Positions 1 to 8,307 of a DNA stretch of 64,000 nucleotides are shown piece by piece. The notes beneath the pieces are model-generated. The model ran no database searches, was not told where the DNA came from, and was given only the letters and a program-made list of their open reading frames with translations. A program made the translations under genes and the position numbers. This DNA is from Phycisphaerae bacterium. Lineage in GTDB: Bacteria > Planctomycetota > Phycisphaerae > UBA1845. The DNA lies in assembly GCA_029260075.1 (NCBI GenBank), contig JAJDDY010000090.1:1-64000 (forward strand), written 5' to 3'. How positions within the stretch are numbered: position 1 is the stretch's first letter; each line of letters begins with the position of its first letter.

Positions 1-1
1 A

Positions 2-295
2 GCCCGGTCGCCGCTGATTCAACGTCGCGACAACAGCGAGTCTTTGCAAATCGATGCCGGTGAGGGAGAGACCCGCGCCATTACGCCCCCTGAAATCTCC
101 GCGACCGATGAAGTCGTCCTTAGGTTGATACCGACGTTGGATCGGAGCAAAGGCCTGGGTACGCGACCGGCCGACTCGCCGATCAACGTCTTCAACGATT
201 TTCGAAATGCGAAGATCATAGGTCCCGATGCCGCAAGCCAACGGGCTCGCGCCTTCGTCCCGGAGGACCAACTTCGCCGACGGAGCGAACCATAG
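2..295 (+). CDS. Open frame cut by the window edge, upstream of the transposase
   Basis: The frame is open from base 2 to a TAG at 293-295, two bases before the transposase ATG, so it could be the 3' part of an upstream gene in the transposition operon. The visible product is charged, has no motif I recognise, and shows no membrane segment. The only in-window start candidate is a TTG near 44. The tight spacing is the main argument that it is real; it could equally be a chance open frame in GC-rich DNA. Confidence 0.3.
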   Translation, partial: ARSPLIQRRDNSESLQIDAGEGETRAITPPEISATDEVVLRLIPTLDRSKGLGTRPADSPINVFNDFRNAKIIGPDAASQRARAFVPEDQLRRRSEP

Positions 296-297
296 GC

Positions 298-2685
298 ATG
301 GCCACTGCGATCCGCCAACAAGTCGAATCGATTAGCGATTGCGACCAGTGGTTGCCGATCAATGAGGCTGTGCGGATCACGGGCGAGTCGTTGCGAAGCT
401 GGCAGTTCCGTTGCCAGGCTGAGGAAGCGAAGGCCCGGCGAACCGGCCGACCGTCGCTGGCGGTCAAGGCGCCGACCGGTGATGGTAAACGTTCCGTTTG
501 GCACTTGAGCCGCAGATTCGACGCGCGGCTTGCCCGATCGATCGACCGAAACACGCGCGACGATAAAGACCGGGTGTCGCTACTGGAACGCTTCCCCAAA
601 CACCAGGTCGAATCGGCCTACCGCAAAGCGTTCTGGCTTCGTCGTTGGAACGTCGCATGTCAGCGGCGCCGATCGTCCGACGTGACGGAGAAAACGCTCG
701 CCGATCAGGTGGCGTCGGAAGCACGGGAAGCCGACGCGGACGACTTCGCAATCAGCCATCGTTCATTGCAGGTGTGGCGACGGGCGTATGAGGCTCGCGG
801 GGCGGATGGACAGATACGCGGCATCGCCGGATTGATCGACGGTCGCTCGTTGGCTTCATCGAACGGTCGTACCGGTGATGACAAGGGTTCATCGGGCAAT
901 CGTGACCTTCATGCGATCGACTACTTCTATCGGCTGTACCACACCGAATCACGACAGAGCGTGCGGGTGTGCCATGAAGTCACGGTGCACGAAGCCCGAG
1001 CCGAACGGTGGGCATGGCCGGCGTCATACTCGGCTACGCGTGAATGGTTGCGTCGGTACGACGATCAATCGACCACGTATCTACTACGCCATGGAACCGA
1101 CGCTTGGTGTCGTCGCTTCATGCCCTACCACGAAATCGACTACACGTTGATCGAGCCGGGCGCGATGTACCAGACCGACCATCATATATGCGACTTCTGG
1201 ATCGAGCATGAAGGTACGCAACTGAGGCCATGGCTTACGGTCGTTCAAGACTTGCGGTCGCGGATGATCTGCGGTCACCACCTTGGCGTCAGCCCGCACA
1301 CCGATGCCATTGTTGCGTGCTACCTCAACGCCTTCAAGAGATACGCCATCCCCGAATCGCTTCGGATCGATAACGGCAAGGATTTTGCGAGCCGGTTGTT
1401 GACCGGCGTCACGAAAGCCACGCGCGACCGGCTGCGCCGCGAGCACGGCGCCGACTGGCGTAAGGTGCTGCGACGCGATAGCGACTTGGTCGAGTGTGTG
1501 GATTCTCGGTTCGTCGGCATCACCGAAGAGCTGGGCATAAGCACGGTGTTCGCTATCCCGTACGCGCCATGGAGCAAGGGCACGACTGAACGTTGGTTCG
1601 GCACCTTCGAGGGACGCTGCGGCAAGACGATGGCCACCTACTGCGGCAACAGCGCGTTCAACAAGCCGGAATGCCTCGAAGCGATCCGGCGTGGTTACAC
1701 GTCGGCGCAAAAGCGACGACTCCGCAAGAAACACGGCCGCGACTGGAAGCGCATCGCCGTGCTTAGGTTCGTCGACACGTCCGCAGTGCCCACGCTGGAC
1801 GACGCCAAGCAAGCCGTGGCCGACTGGATCGACGACTACCACCACACGTCACACACTGCGGACGATATGGGCGGGCGAACACCGATCGAAGTGTGGAACA
1901 CCGCGACCAGCTTGCGCCGGGCCGGTGACGCTGAGCTGCTGGCTTTGATGCAATCGCGCGGCGTCTACCGCGTCGGTCCGCAGGGTGTGGCGTTCAAGAT
2001 CGGCGGGACGCGGATGCGGTACGGCGCCGGTTGCCCCGCGATCTATAAGTACATCGGCCGCGACGTGTTCATTACGATCGATCCAAGTGAGCTGTCGGTC
2101 TGCTATGCGTTCACAGCGGAGCGGGATAACCGGCGGTTCGTTGGGCGTCTGGACGCCAACGAGCGAATCAGCCCCATGGCCACGGTTGACGATCTACGCG
2201 ACGCCAACGCCACCGTCGGACGCCGTCGCAAGGTGATGCACAAGGCGCAGCGTGAGTCGGTATCACGAACACGAACGGCGTCGCAAGAGCTGGCCGCGAA
2301 GCGGCGCGAGCGTGCCGAAGAGCTGCGAGCAACCGGCACCGATCAGGGCAGCAACGCACAAATCGTACCCGTCCGCACGGGCTTCGAAGGGTGTGCCCAG
2401 CAGGCGGCGGCGCCACGATCCAAGGGTACGCGAACGGATCGGCGGTCGACCGACCTGTTGCACGCGGCGGATGCGATGGGCTTCAACTACCACCGAAGCG
2501 AGCCGGAGACGCAACCCAAGCGTCGCACGGACACGCTGGATTTGATCACACCGAACATATCGTTGACGAAGGATGATGCGTCGCCCATGGATGGCTGCGG
2601 CGGGAATGATGGCAGGGACGCTGAGACACCACGGCTAGACCTCTTGAGTCTGGTCTCGGGGAATCAGCATGAACGAACAGAATAA
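298..2685 (+). CDS. MuA-like DDE transposase
   Basis: A 795-residue transposase of the phage Mu A / Mu-integrase core type. The N-terminal 80 residues look like the winged-helix end-binding domain of MuA (WLPINEAVRITGESLRSWQ). The RNase H-like catalytic core carries D294 (YQTDHHICDF), D358 (RIDNGKDF) and E431 (GTTERWFGTF), the three metal-binding acidic residues for strand transfer. A Mu C-terminal beta-barrel region follows (about 535-620), then a basic tail that would contact the ATPase partner. Its 3' end overlaps the next gene by 17 nt, so the two are translationally coupled. It is somewhat longer than MuA (663 aa), mostly in the C-terminal tail. The catalytic triad appears intact. Confidence 0.9.
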   Translation: MATAIRQQVESISDCDQWLPINEAVRITGESLRSWQFRCQAEEAKARRTGRPSLAVKAPTGDGKRSVWHLSRRFDARLARSIDRNTRDDKDRVSLLERFPKHQVESAYRKAFWLRRWNVACQRRRSSDVTEKTLADQVASEAREADADDFAISHRSLQVWRRAYEARGADGQIRGIAGLIDGRSLASSNGRTGDDKGSSGNRDLHAIDYFYRLYHTESRQSVRVCHEVTVHEARAERWAWPASYSATREWLRRYDDQSTTYLLRHGTDAWCRRFMPYHEIDYTLIEPGAMYQTDHHICDFWIEHEGTQLRPWLTVVQDLRSRMICGHHLGVSPHTDAIVACYLNAFKRYAIPESLRIDNGKDFASRLLTGVTKATRDRLRREHGADWRKVLRRDSDLVECVDSRFVGITEELGISTVFAIPYAPWSKGTTERWFGTFEGRCGKTMATYCGNSAFNKPECLEAIRRGYTSAQKRRLRKKHGRDWKRIAVLRFVDTSAVPTLDDAKQAVADWIDDYHHTSHTADDMGGRTPIEVWNTATSLRRAGDAELLALMQSRGVYRVGPQGVAFKIGGTRMRYGAGCPAIYKYIGRDVFITIDPSELSVCYAFTAERDNRRFVGRLDANERISPMATVDDLRDANATVGRRRKVMHKAQRESVSRTRTASQELAAKRRERAEELRATGTDQGSNAQIVPVRTGFEGCAQQAAAPRSKGTRTDRRSTDLLHAADAMGFNYHRSEPETQPKRRTDTLDLITPNISLTKDDASPMDGCGGNDGRDAETPRLDLLSLVSGNQHERTE

Positions 2686-3808
2686 AGACGACCGGGCCTT
2701 TGAGCTGTTGGATCAGGACGCTCGCGTCGCACGGACGGCAAGGATGCTAAACGAAGACCAGTCACTCAAGCCGAATCAACGGACAGATATCACCGAGCGT
2801 GTGCGCAAGTTCCTCGATGAGCACCGCATCACGCAAGCGAGCGTGGCACGTGAGGTCGGTATCTCGACGACGACGATCAGCGAAGTGCTGCGGCTACAGT
2901 ACAAAGGCCACACGTCAGACGCCCAGCTCGTAAAGCTGCACAACTGGTTGGAGTTGGCCGCACGGCGTGAGAACATCGTCCACAACCGCGAGTGGGTCGA
3001 GACTTCGGTCGCCCGCGAGATTCTAAGCGTGGCCGGAATTGTCGCGGAGACGTGCAAGATCGGCGTGGTCTTCGGGCCTTCGCACATTGGAAAGACGTTC
3101 ACCCTCAAAGCGGTCGAGGGCGATCAGCGGTTCGGCGACCCGGTCTTGATCCGCGTCGATGAAACGCTGGTGCGTCCGTTCGCACTCTGTCGGGCGATCG
3201 CGGCACGCTTTGAACTGAGTACGAACGGAACGTTTGACACGGTGTTCCGTCGCGTGGTCAAGAGGCTGGAGGGCACGAAGAGGATGGTCGTGTTCGATGA
3301 AGTTGAGCGCGTCGCTTACCGCACGCTCGAAATGATTCGCGATCTGCACGACCAAACCGGCTGCCCTGTTCTCATGTCTGGTAAGCCGACGATCTATGCG
3401 AAGCTGGGCTTCCGCCAGGTCGGTGAATTCTGCGAAGTGACCGACCAGCTCGCGGCGCGAATCGTAATCCGTCGCGACCTAACCGAACGTACACGCGGTG
3501 ACAATCCCGAGCCGCTGTTCTCTGTAGCCGACATTCGCCGCTTGATTGATCGATCGCAACTCAAGCTGCACGTCGACAAGGACGCGGTCAAGTGGCTGCA
3601 AGGTCGCGCTTCCACGCTTGGCATGGGTGGGATCGGCAAAGCCCTGGTCTGTCTCTACCTTGCGTGCAAGGTGGCGTTTGCGAAGGGTAGTGAACGAATC
3701 ACGGTCGACATTCTCTGCGACGTGGAAGACCTGTCGATGGGGCACGAAGACGCCGGACGCATCGAAGAGGTGATGGCCGAAGCGTCGGGCATGAAACGAG
3801 CGGTGTAG
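2669..3808 (+). CDS. MuB-like transposition ATPase with N-terminal HTH
   Basis: A 379-residue AAA+ ATPase matching phage MuB in architecture. An XRE-type helix-turn-helix lies at about residues 50-80 (ITQASVAREVGISTTTISEV), then the ATPase domain with Walker A GPSHIGKT (from residue 136) and Walker B RMVVFDE (D210/E211), and a C-terminal helical domain. MuB binds target DNA as an ATP-dependent filament and stimulates MuA strand transfer. The HTH is found in MuB and not in the TnsC of Tn7 or CAST elements, which supports the Mu assignment. Start ATG lies inside the end of the transposase gene, and the gp16-like gene follows after 3 nt. Confidence 0.9.
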   Translation: MNEQNKDDRAFELLDQDARVARTARMLNEDQSLKPNQRTDITERVRKFLDEHRITQASVAREVGISTTTISEVLRLQYKGHTSDAQLVKLHNWLELAARRENIVHNREWVETSVAREILSVAGIVAETCKIGVVFGPSHIGKTFTLKAVEGDQRFGDPVLIRVDETLVRPFALCRAIAARFELSTNGTFDTVFRRVVKRLEGTKRMVVFDEVERVAYRTLEMIRDLHDQTGCPVLMSGKPTIYAKLGFRQVGEFCEVTDQLAARIVIRRDLTERTRGDNPEPLFSVADIRRLIDRSQLKLHVDKDAVKWLQGRASTLGMGGIGKALVCLYLACKVAFAKGSERITVDILCDVEDLSMGHEDAGRIEEVMAEASGMKRAV

Positions 3809-3811
3809 ACG

Positions 3812-4288
3812 ATGGTGGCAACCCTCCGAACACAATCAGGATCGAGCACCGCACGACAACGACAGGTGCTCCATCAGCTCAAGCGTCGCCTTGGCTGGTC
3901 GGATGCGGAATTGCATTCGGCGATCGGCGTGGAGAGCACCACGCTGCTCTCAGCCGGGCAGGCGAGCGTCTGTATCGGTCGCCTGGGCGGTGGATCGCTA
4001 AAGCACGCACCAGGCACCAAACCCGCCCCGTTCGCCAGGCGACGGCACAAGACCGACGCCACGCGGATGATCGCACCGGACCACGAAGAGCAGATAACCC
4101 GCCTGCTACGCGAGCACTTCGGCAACATGGCCGTGGGTGTGGCATGGCTGCAAAAGAACTTTGACGCGGAGCAACCTCGCGATCTACTGACGGCTAAGCG
4201 AGCCGGGCAGGTGATCCGGGTGCTCAAGGATATGACCGAACGGCGCCAGGCTACCTGCGCCAAAGAGGCCCACTTGGGAGCCACGTAG
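3812..4288 (+). CDS. Mu gp16/GemA-like protein (tentative)
   Basis: A 158-residue protein beginning 3 nt after the MuB-like stop, so part of the same transcript. The N-terminal part (RQVLHQLKRRLGWSDAELHSA) resembles the start of the Mu gp16/GemA family (about 40-residue helical unit ending in a predicted DNA-binding turn), and the C-terminal part ends with an LTAKRAGQVIRVLKDM helix as in that family. GemA-type proteins modulate host gene expression and DNA topology in Mu. The central basic linker (KPAPFARRRHKTD) is unusual. The assignment rests on pattern and gene order only. No Mu structural, repressor or lysis genes follow, so this is a minimal or decayed element. Confidence 0.5.
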   Translation: MVATLRTQSGSSTARQRQVLHQLKRRLGWSDAELHSAIGVESTTLLSAGQASVCIGRLGGGSLKHAPGTKPAPFARRRHKTDATRMIAPDHEEQITRLLREHFGNMAVGVAWLQKNFDAEQPRDLLTAKRAGQVIRVLKDMTERRQATCAKEAHLGAT

Positions 4289-4308
4289 GACGCCGATTGG
4301 CGCAGAGC

Positions 4309-4542
4309 CGAACCGGGTTTGAACCCGGTTCGATGGACATTTTAACCCTGTTCCGACAGACGCTCCCTCCAACCCGCTCAAACGAGCGACCTGGGTTGGC
4401 CAGGGAGCGTTCGTCATATACCCTGTGCGCAGCTTAGATGTGCAATGCGCAGGGTACGGCTGCCCTTTAGAGCCGTTCAGGGCGGAGCCTGTGGCTGATC
4501 GCGGTAGCAAGTCGGAAGCTGCTACTGTTCGCCGACATTCGG
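4309..4542 (+). ncRNA. Array of six consecutive stem-loops next to the Mu-like module
   Basis: No gene lies between the gp16-like stop and tRNA-Cys. Instead six inverted repeats follow one another: 4309-4332 (perfect 10-11 bp, loop of 2-4 nt), 4360-4410 (ACGCTCCCT / AGGGAGCGT with an inner GCTC/GAGC hairpin), 4419-4456 (TACCCTG..CGCA / TGCGCAGGGTA), 4458-4489 (GGCT-GCCCT / AGGGC-AGCC), 4504-4525 (GTAGCA / TGCTAC) and 4532-4542 (CCGA / TCGG). None is followed by a T-run, so they are not ordinary intrinsic terminators. They could be a structured RNA, folded transposon-end DNA, or a stabilising 3'UTR. Type and strand are inferred. Confidence 0.45.
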
Positions 4543-4582
4543 TGGTTAACGTAAGTGTTTGTGAATCAATTGTTTAGAAGAT

Positions 4583-4655
4583 AGGCGGCGGTGGGATTCG
4601 AACCCACGGTAACGGATTTGCAATCCGCCCCCTTAGTCCACTTGGGTACGCCGCC
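4583..4655 (-). tRNA. tRNA-Cys(GCA)
   Basis: Read on the minus strand it folds as a complete cloverleaf: acceptor GGCGGCG / CGCCGCC, anticodon stem-loop GCGGA TTGCAAA TCCG with anticodon GCA, T-arm GTGGG TTCGAAT CCCAC. The discriminator base is U, the identity element for cysteine tRNA. The CCA end is not encoded. Its 3' end points toward the Mu-like module, which ends within about 300 bp. Confidence 0.95.
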
Positions 4656-4793
4656 AGCGGTGCGAAAGATGTTCCGGGAACTCCGTCCGGCTGTCAATAG
4701 TCGCCTGTGAAGATGCATCGGTAGATCGAGGTGTGTACCGTGGTTACGTCCAGCGGAGGCGTAGCGAGGCTCGGTGGGACTAAGCGCGAGGCG

Positions 4794-5030
4794 TTACGGT
4801 TCGCTCGGTGGTGGCGGTGTTTCGGAAGGCGTCGTCGCGTCAGGATCGGATTCGTCGGCCGGATTGGGTTCGTCGTCGACCGGCGGACGGCCGCTCCTTT
4901 TGCGAATGGCATCGCGGAGCACGTACTCGATCTGCGCGTTGAGACTTCGCAGTTCGTCCTTCGCCCATCCGCTCAGATCGTCCAAGAGTTCCGCCGGAAG
5001 ACGCAATAGATAAGATTTCCGCTGAGCCAT
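4794..5030 (-). CDS. Arc-type ribbon-helix-helix protein
   Basis: A 78-residue protein. Residues 4-46 form an Arc/MetJ-type ribbon-helix-helix domain (KSYLLRLPAELLDDLSGWAK, then SLNAQIEYVLRDAI), a dimeric DNA-binding fold. The rest is an acidic Pro/Asp/Ser-rich tail without predicted structure. I chose ATG at 5028-5030 over the GTG two codons upstream. It follows the SPFH gene on the same strand with about 210 bp between, occupied by a palindromic repeat. Small RHH proteins of this type are often found next to SPFH/band-7 genes in planctomycetes and actinobacteria (from memory). It may regulate the upstream gene; no toxin partner is visible. Confidence 0.8.
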   Translation of the reverse strand: MAQRKSYLLRLPAELLDDLSGWAKDELRSLNAQIEYVLRDAIRKRSGRPPVDDEPNPADESDPDATTPSETPPPPSEP

Positions 5031-5040
5031 GGCCACGTAC

Positions 5041-5215
5041 CATTCGGTGAGTGCATGATCAGATCAAACGCGTCGCAACGCCCGAGAAACCTCTTGCCGA
5101 GCCGCGACCGTGAGGAAGCGGTCCGGGCTCGCGGGTAAGAACCGCTTCCACACGGGCGCGGCTCCGTTCATCGCAAACCCTTGATGCGTCTTCTCGCACA
5201 CGTTCCAGGAGCCGT
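5041..5215. repeat. Palindromic repeat, type 2 arms (core 5099-5164)
   Basis: Core GAGCCGCGACCGTGAGGAAG...CTTCC..GGGCGCGGCTC forms a long hairpin. The outer arms (AAACCTCTTGCC on one side, CATCGCAAACCC...TCTTCTCGCACACG on the other) match those at 37021-37180 in inverted orientation. It lies between the SPFH and RHH genes and may lower read-through or stabilise the upstream mRNA. Confidence 0.8.
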
Positions 5216-5243
5216 GGCGCGACCGTGAACGACTCTCGGGGTT

Positions 5244-6152
5244 CTACGTATACAACGTACCCGTGTTGACGATCGGTTGGGCGTGTTCTTGCCCGCACAA
5301 GACAACAAGCAGGTTGGAAATCATGGCCACCTTGCGCTCCTCATCGAGCACGACCGTCTGGTGCTCCTCGAGTTTCGCCAACGCCATTTCCACCATTCCG
5401 ACCGCCCCTTCGACGATTTTGCTGCGGGCTGAGACAATGGCCTCCGCCTGCTGCCGCTGAAGCATGGCCCCGGCGATTTCCGGCGCATACGCGAGATGGC
5501 TGATACGAGCCTCTTCGACGGCGATGCCCGCTCGCGCCACGCGCTCCTGAACCTCTTTTTGGAGCGTTTGGGATACTTCGTCGATGCTCCCGCGTAGCGT
5601 GATGGTGTCGTCTTCGAACGTGTCGTAAGAATACGCCATAGCCAGGTGGCGAAGTGCGGCCTCACTCTGCACACGCATGTAATCTTCAAACTCGTCCACA
5701 TCGAAGATCGCGCGGGCGGTGTCTGACACCCGCCACACCGCAACGACTGCAATCTCGATCGGGTTACCTCGACGGTCGTTGACTTTGATCTGATGACCGT
5801 TGAGGTTTCTCGCTCGGACCGAGACCTTCTTCTTGAGCATCAGCGGATTGGCCCAGTGGAATCCGCTCTTGCCGACCGTGCCCTTGTACTTGCCAAACAG
5901 CACAAGGACGCCAGCCACGTTGGGCTGAAGCGTGAAGAACCCGAAGCAGCAGAACAACCAAAGCAGCATAAGCAGGGCTATCGCGGTGGCCACGATACTG
6001 CCGGCGATGTCCGGCTGTGACCCGGACATCGTCGGAATTGTCGCCCTGAGTACTAGGACTTCCCCGCAACCGAGGGCGACACCGGAAAGTACTAACGCAA
6101 CAACTACCGCCCAACCATTCAATGCCGATCTTTCTATTTCGCGTGTCTGCAT
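5244..6152 (-). CDS. SPFH/band-7 domain membrane protein
   Basis: A 302-residue membrane-anchored SPFH (stomatin/prohibitin/flotillin/HflK) protein. Two hydrophobic segments lie near the N terminus (about residues 12-35 and 50-75), followed by the SPFH domain beginning at TLQPNVAGVLVLFGKYKGTV and a helical C-terminal region with the RQQAEAIVSARSKIVEGAVG signature typical of the family. Such proteins oligomerise in membrane microdomains. The start ATG at 6150-6152 was chosen because a strong Shine-Dalgarno (TTGGAGGAATAGTC) lies just upstream; the longer frame has none. A good sigma-70 promoter lies at 6192-6220. Confidence 0.9.
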   Translation of the reverse strand: MQTREIERSALNGWAVVVALVLSGVALGCGEVLVLRATIPTMSGSQPDIAGSIVATAIALLMLLWLFCCFGFFTLQPNVAGVLVLFGKYKGTVGKSGFHWANPLMLKKKVSVRARNLNGHQIKVNDRRGNPIEIAVVAVWRVSDTARAIFDVDEFEDYMRVQSEAALRHLAMAYSYDTFEDDTITLRGSIDEVSQTLQKEVQERVARAGIAVEEARISHLAYAPEIAGAMLQRQQAEAIVSARSKIVEGAVGMVEMALAKLEEHQTVVLDEERKVAMISNLLVVLCGQEHAQPIVNTGTLYT

Positions 6153-6191
6153 GACTATTCCTCCAAGTAAGATGATCGCGAATCTATATTG

Positions 6192-6220
6192 AAGATATAT
6201 CATAATGATAGCGTTGTCAA
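6192..6220 (-). promoter_or_regulatory. Sigma-70 promoter for the SPFH gene, possible AT-rich operator
   Basis: On the minus strand TTGACA (6220-6215), 17-bp spacer, then TATCTT (6197-6192), about 40 bp upstream of the start codon. The -10 region overlaps an AT-rich imperfect dyad (TATATCTTCAATATA) that could be an operator, for example for the downstream RHH protein. The operator role is conjecture. Confidence 0.65.
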
Positions 6221-6452
6221 GTCCATCTGTGCCTGATCATGGCCGGATCGACAAGTACCGACATGCGAGCGGCGGGACCGGCGCATGGAGCGCTAATGCC
6301 GTTTCCGATAGGGTCGTGCCACATCTCCGTCACCTCCTGTACAAGGAGTGGCCGGGAGAGGTTACTTGCTGACCGAAGAACCCCCCCCCGTAATCGCCCC
6401 CTCGTTAGGGAGAAGAAAGCAAAACGACCTTTCTGGAAACGGCACTAGCTTG

Positions 6453-8138
6453 ATGCGTTATCGGTCCTGTTGGACCCGTCCCGCGTTCCGTGAGCCGATC
6501 GCCGTGGTTCCCGCTACACACGAACTGCAAGTGCTCATAGACTGTGCGGAGGTCGACGCGGCGAGTCGTCGAAACGATGTATCCGCTCGATTTTGGGAGT
6601 TGCTCTTGAGTCAACGCGCTCGCAAGACGGGAGGCGGGTCGGCGAAGGGGTGTAGCCCGCCGACGACGGAAGCATCACCACCGCGCGCGGGACGATGGTT
6701 CTTGATCTTCGGCCTGTTGGTTTTTTGTGCGGGTGCCTGGCGGATGCTTACCCCGTTCGTCCGAACCGCCGAATCCGATACCACCGGCGCCCCGATCGAA
6801 TCTGTTGTCGAGCCCGCCGCCGCGATCCCCATACCTGATGATCTTTCCGATCTCGAACCCGAGCTTGCGCAGGCTATTCGCGCGCATGTGGATGCAGTGC
6901 GCAACCAGCCAACGAACGCCGTTGCGATGGGACAGCTTGGCCTACTCTATGAGGCGCACGGTTTGTTCGGGTTGGCGCTGCGGTGCTATGAATCCGCTGC
7001 GAAACTCGCCGGTGCCCACGCTAAGTGGTCATACTTTGCAGCCGTTCTCGGGTTCGATCGCGGGATCACTGCGGATGTTGAGTCGGAACTCCGGGCGGTT
7101 GTGGCGGTTGAGCCGGACTTCGCGCCGGCGCACGACCGATTGGGTTGGGCGCTGCTGCATCGCAACGACTTCGTCGAAGCCGCTCAGGCGTTTGAGACCG
7201 TCATGCGTTTGCGACCCACGGAGTCGGCGGGATACGTCGGTTTGGGGCAGTCGCGTCTTGCTTCTGGTGATGTGGCGGAGGCGATCGAGTTACTCAACCG
7301 AGCCCTCCAAGTCGACGCCCGCTGCAACATGGCCCACTACCTTCTCGGTCGGGCGTACGCCAAGCTCGGTGACAAGGCGCGATCAGCGGAGCAGTTCGCG
7401 CGGGGTCAAAACGCCGGATCCGTACATGTTGCGGACCCTTGGCTTGCCGAGATTCCTGCGGCGATTGTCGGGCGGACGGCCACGATTCTTCGGGCGGTAA
7501 TCCTCAACGCCACGGGTCGGCGCCCAACGGCCATCGGTTTGATGGAACAACTCGCCCTGAACCATTCGGACGATCCGGAGGTGCTCACCACCCTGGCGTG
7601 GCTATACCTTTCGGCGCGGCGCGACGATGAAGCTGAGGTCGTCTTGCAACGTGCGCTGGCCACCGGTCGCGCGGACTTCCGTGCCCACACGCACATGGCG
7701 GAGATCGCGCGGGATCGCGGACGACTTGGCGAGGCGTTAGACCATATCGAGCAGGCTACCGATCTAGCGCCGAACAAGGCGTGGCCGTTCCACGTCAAGG
7801 GAACCATTCTGGCGCGTATGGGGCGATCTGCGGAGGCGATCGACGCGCTCAGCCGCGCCGCTGAGCTTCCCGAAACGAAGCGTAGTGTTTATGTCCAGCT
7901 CGCTCAGTTGTTGGTGGCGTCGGGCCAGTGGGATCGGGCGATCGAGGCGTTGGAAACCGTGCGGGCGCTCGATCCGCGATCCGTTACGGTACACTTCAAT
8001 TTGGGCATGAGTTATGCGGAGGTTGGACGGTTGGATGACGCCGCCGTGGCACTTCGCGCGGCGCTGGCGCTGGCGCCGGGGCAGCCGCGCATTATCAACG
8101 CCCTGCGAGATATTGATCGACGGCGGGCGGAGCGGTAG
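6453..8138 (+). CDS. Membrane-anchored TPR protein
   Basis: About 561 residues. One transmembrane helix (WFLIFGLLVFCAGAWRML) lies at about 80-97, followed by a Pro/Ala linker and then a long array of tetratricopeptide repeats (for example AVAMGQLGLLYEAHGLFGLA, APAHDRLGWALLHRNDF, AHYLLGRAYAKLGDKARSAE, VHFNLGMSYAEVGRLDDAA), about ten to the C terminus. TPRs are protein-interaction scaffolds. The topology suggests the repeats face the periplasm. It precedes the CRTAC1-like gene, a pairing common in planctomycetes. The start is uncertain; ATG 6453 was chosen since the upstream extension is low in coding character. Its TAG stop coincides with the first bases of a MITE-like repeat. Confidence 0.85.
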   Translation: MRYRSCWTRPAFREPIAVVPATHELQVLIDCAEVDAASRRNDVSARFWELLLSQRARKTGGGSAKGCSPPTTEASPPRAGRWFLIFGLLVFCAGAWRMLTPFVRTAESDTTGAPIESVVEPAAAIPIPDDLSDLEPELAQAIRAHVDAVRNQPTNAVAMGQLGLLYEAHGLFGLALRCYESAAKLAGAHAKWSYFAAVLGFDRGITADVESELRAVVAVEPDFAPAHDRLGWALLHRNDFVEAAQAFETVMRLRPTESAGYVGLGQSRLASGDVAEAIELLNRALQVDARCNMAHYLLGRAYAKLGDKARSAEQFARGQNAGSVHVADPWLAEIPAAIVGRTATILRAVILNATGRRPTAIGLMEQLALNHSDDPEVLTTLAWLYLSARRDDEAEVVLQRALATGRADFRAHTHMAEIARDRGRLGEALDHIEQATDLAPNKAWPFHVKGTILARMGRSAEAIDALSRAAELPETKRSVYVQLAQLLVASGQWDRAIEALETVRALDPRSVTVHFNLGMSYAEVGRLDDAAVALRAALALAPGQPRIINALRDIDRRRAER

Positions 8139-8275
8139 CGCTCGGTCGCACATCGAGTGACGAGTTTACCGAGCCGCGCGCGTGACGGAGCGGACGATTG
8201 AACATCGGTCGCGACAGCCGAAGAACGCTTCCTCACGGCCGCGGCTCGGTAGGAGGATTCTCGCACACGATCTGA
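8137..8275. repeat. Palindromic MITE-like repeat, chimeric arms (core 8171-8247)
   Basis: The left arm (TAGCGCTCGGTCGCACATCG) matches the CTAGTGCTCTGTCA-type end, while the right arm (GGAGGATTCTCGCACACGATCTGAG) matches the other arm type. The core is GAGCCGCGCGCGTGACGGAG...CCGCGGCTC. The first TAG is the stop codon of the TPR gene. Confidence 0.75.
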
Positions 8276-8307
8276 GACGTGGCGACACACTGGGGTTGAA
8301 TGAGTTC

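Noticed and set aside
298-4655. CRISPR-associated transposon (TnsB/TnsC/TniQ near a tRNA)
   Set aside because: The ATPase carries a MuB-type HTH, the third protein does not look like TniQ, and no Cas gene, CRISPR repeat or crRNA-like repeat is visible. A Mu-like module explains all three genes.
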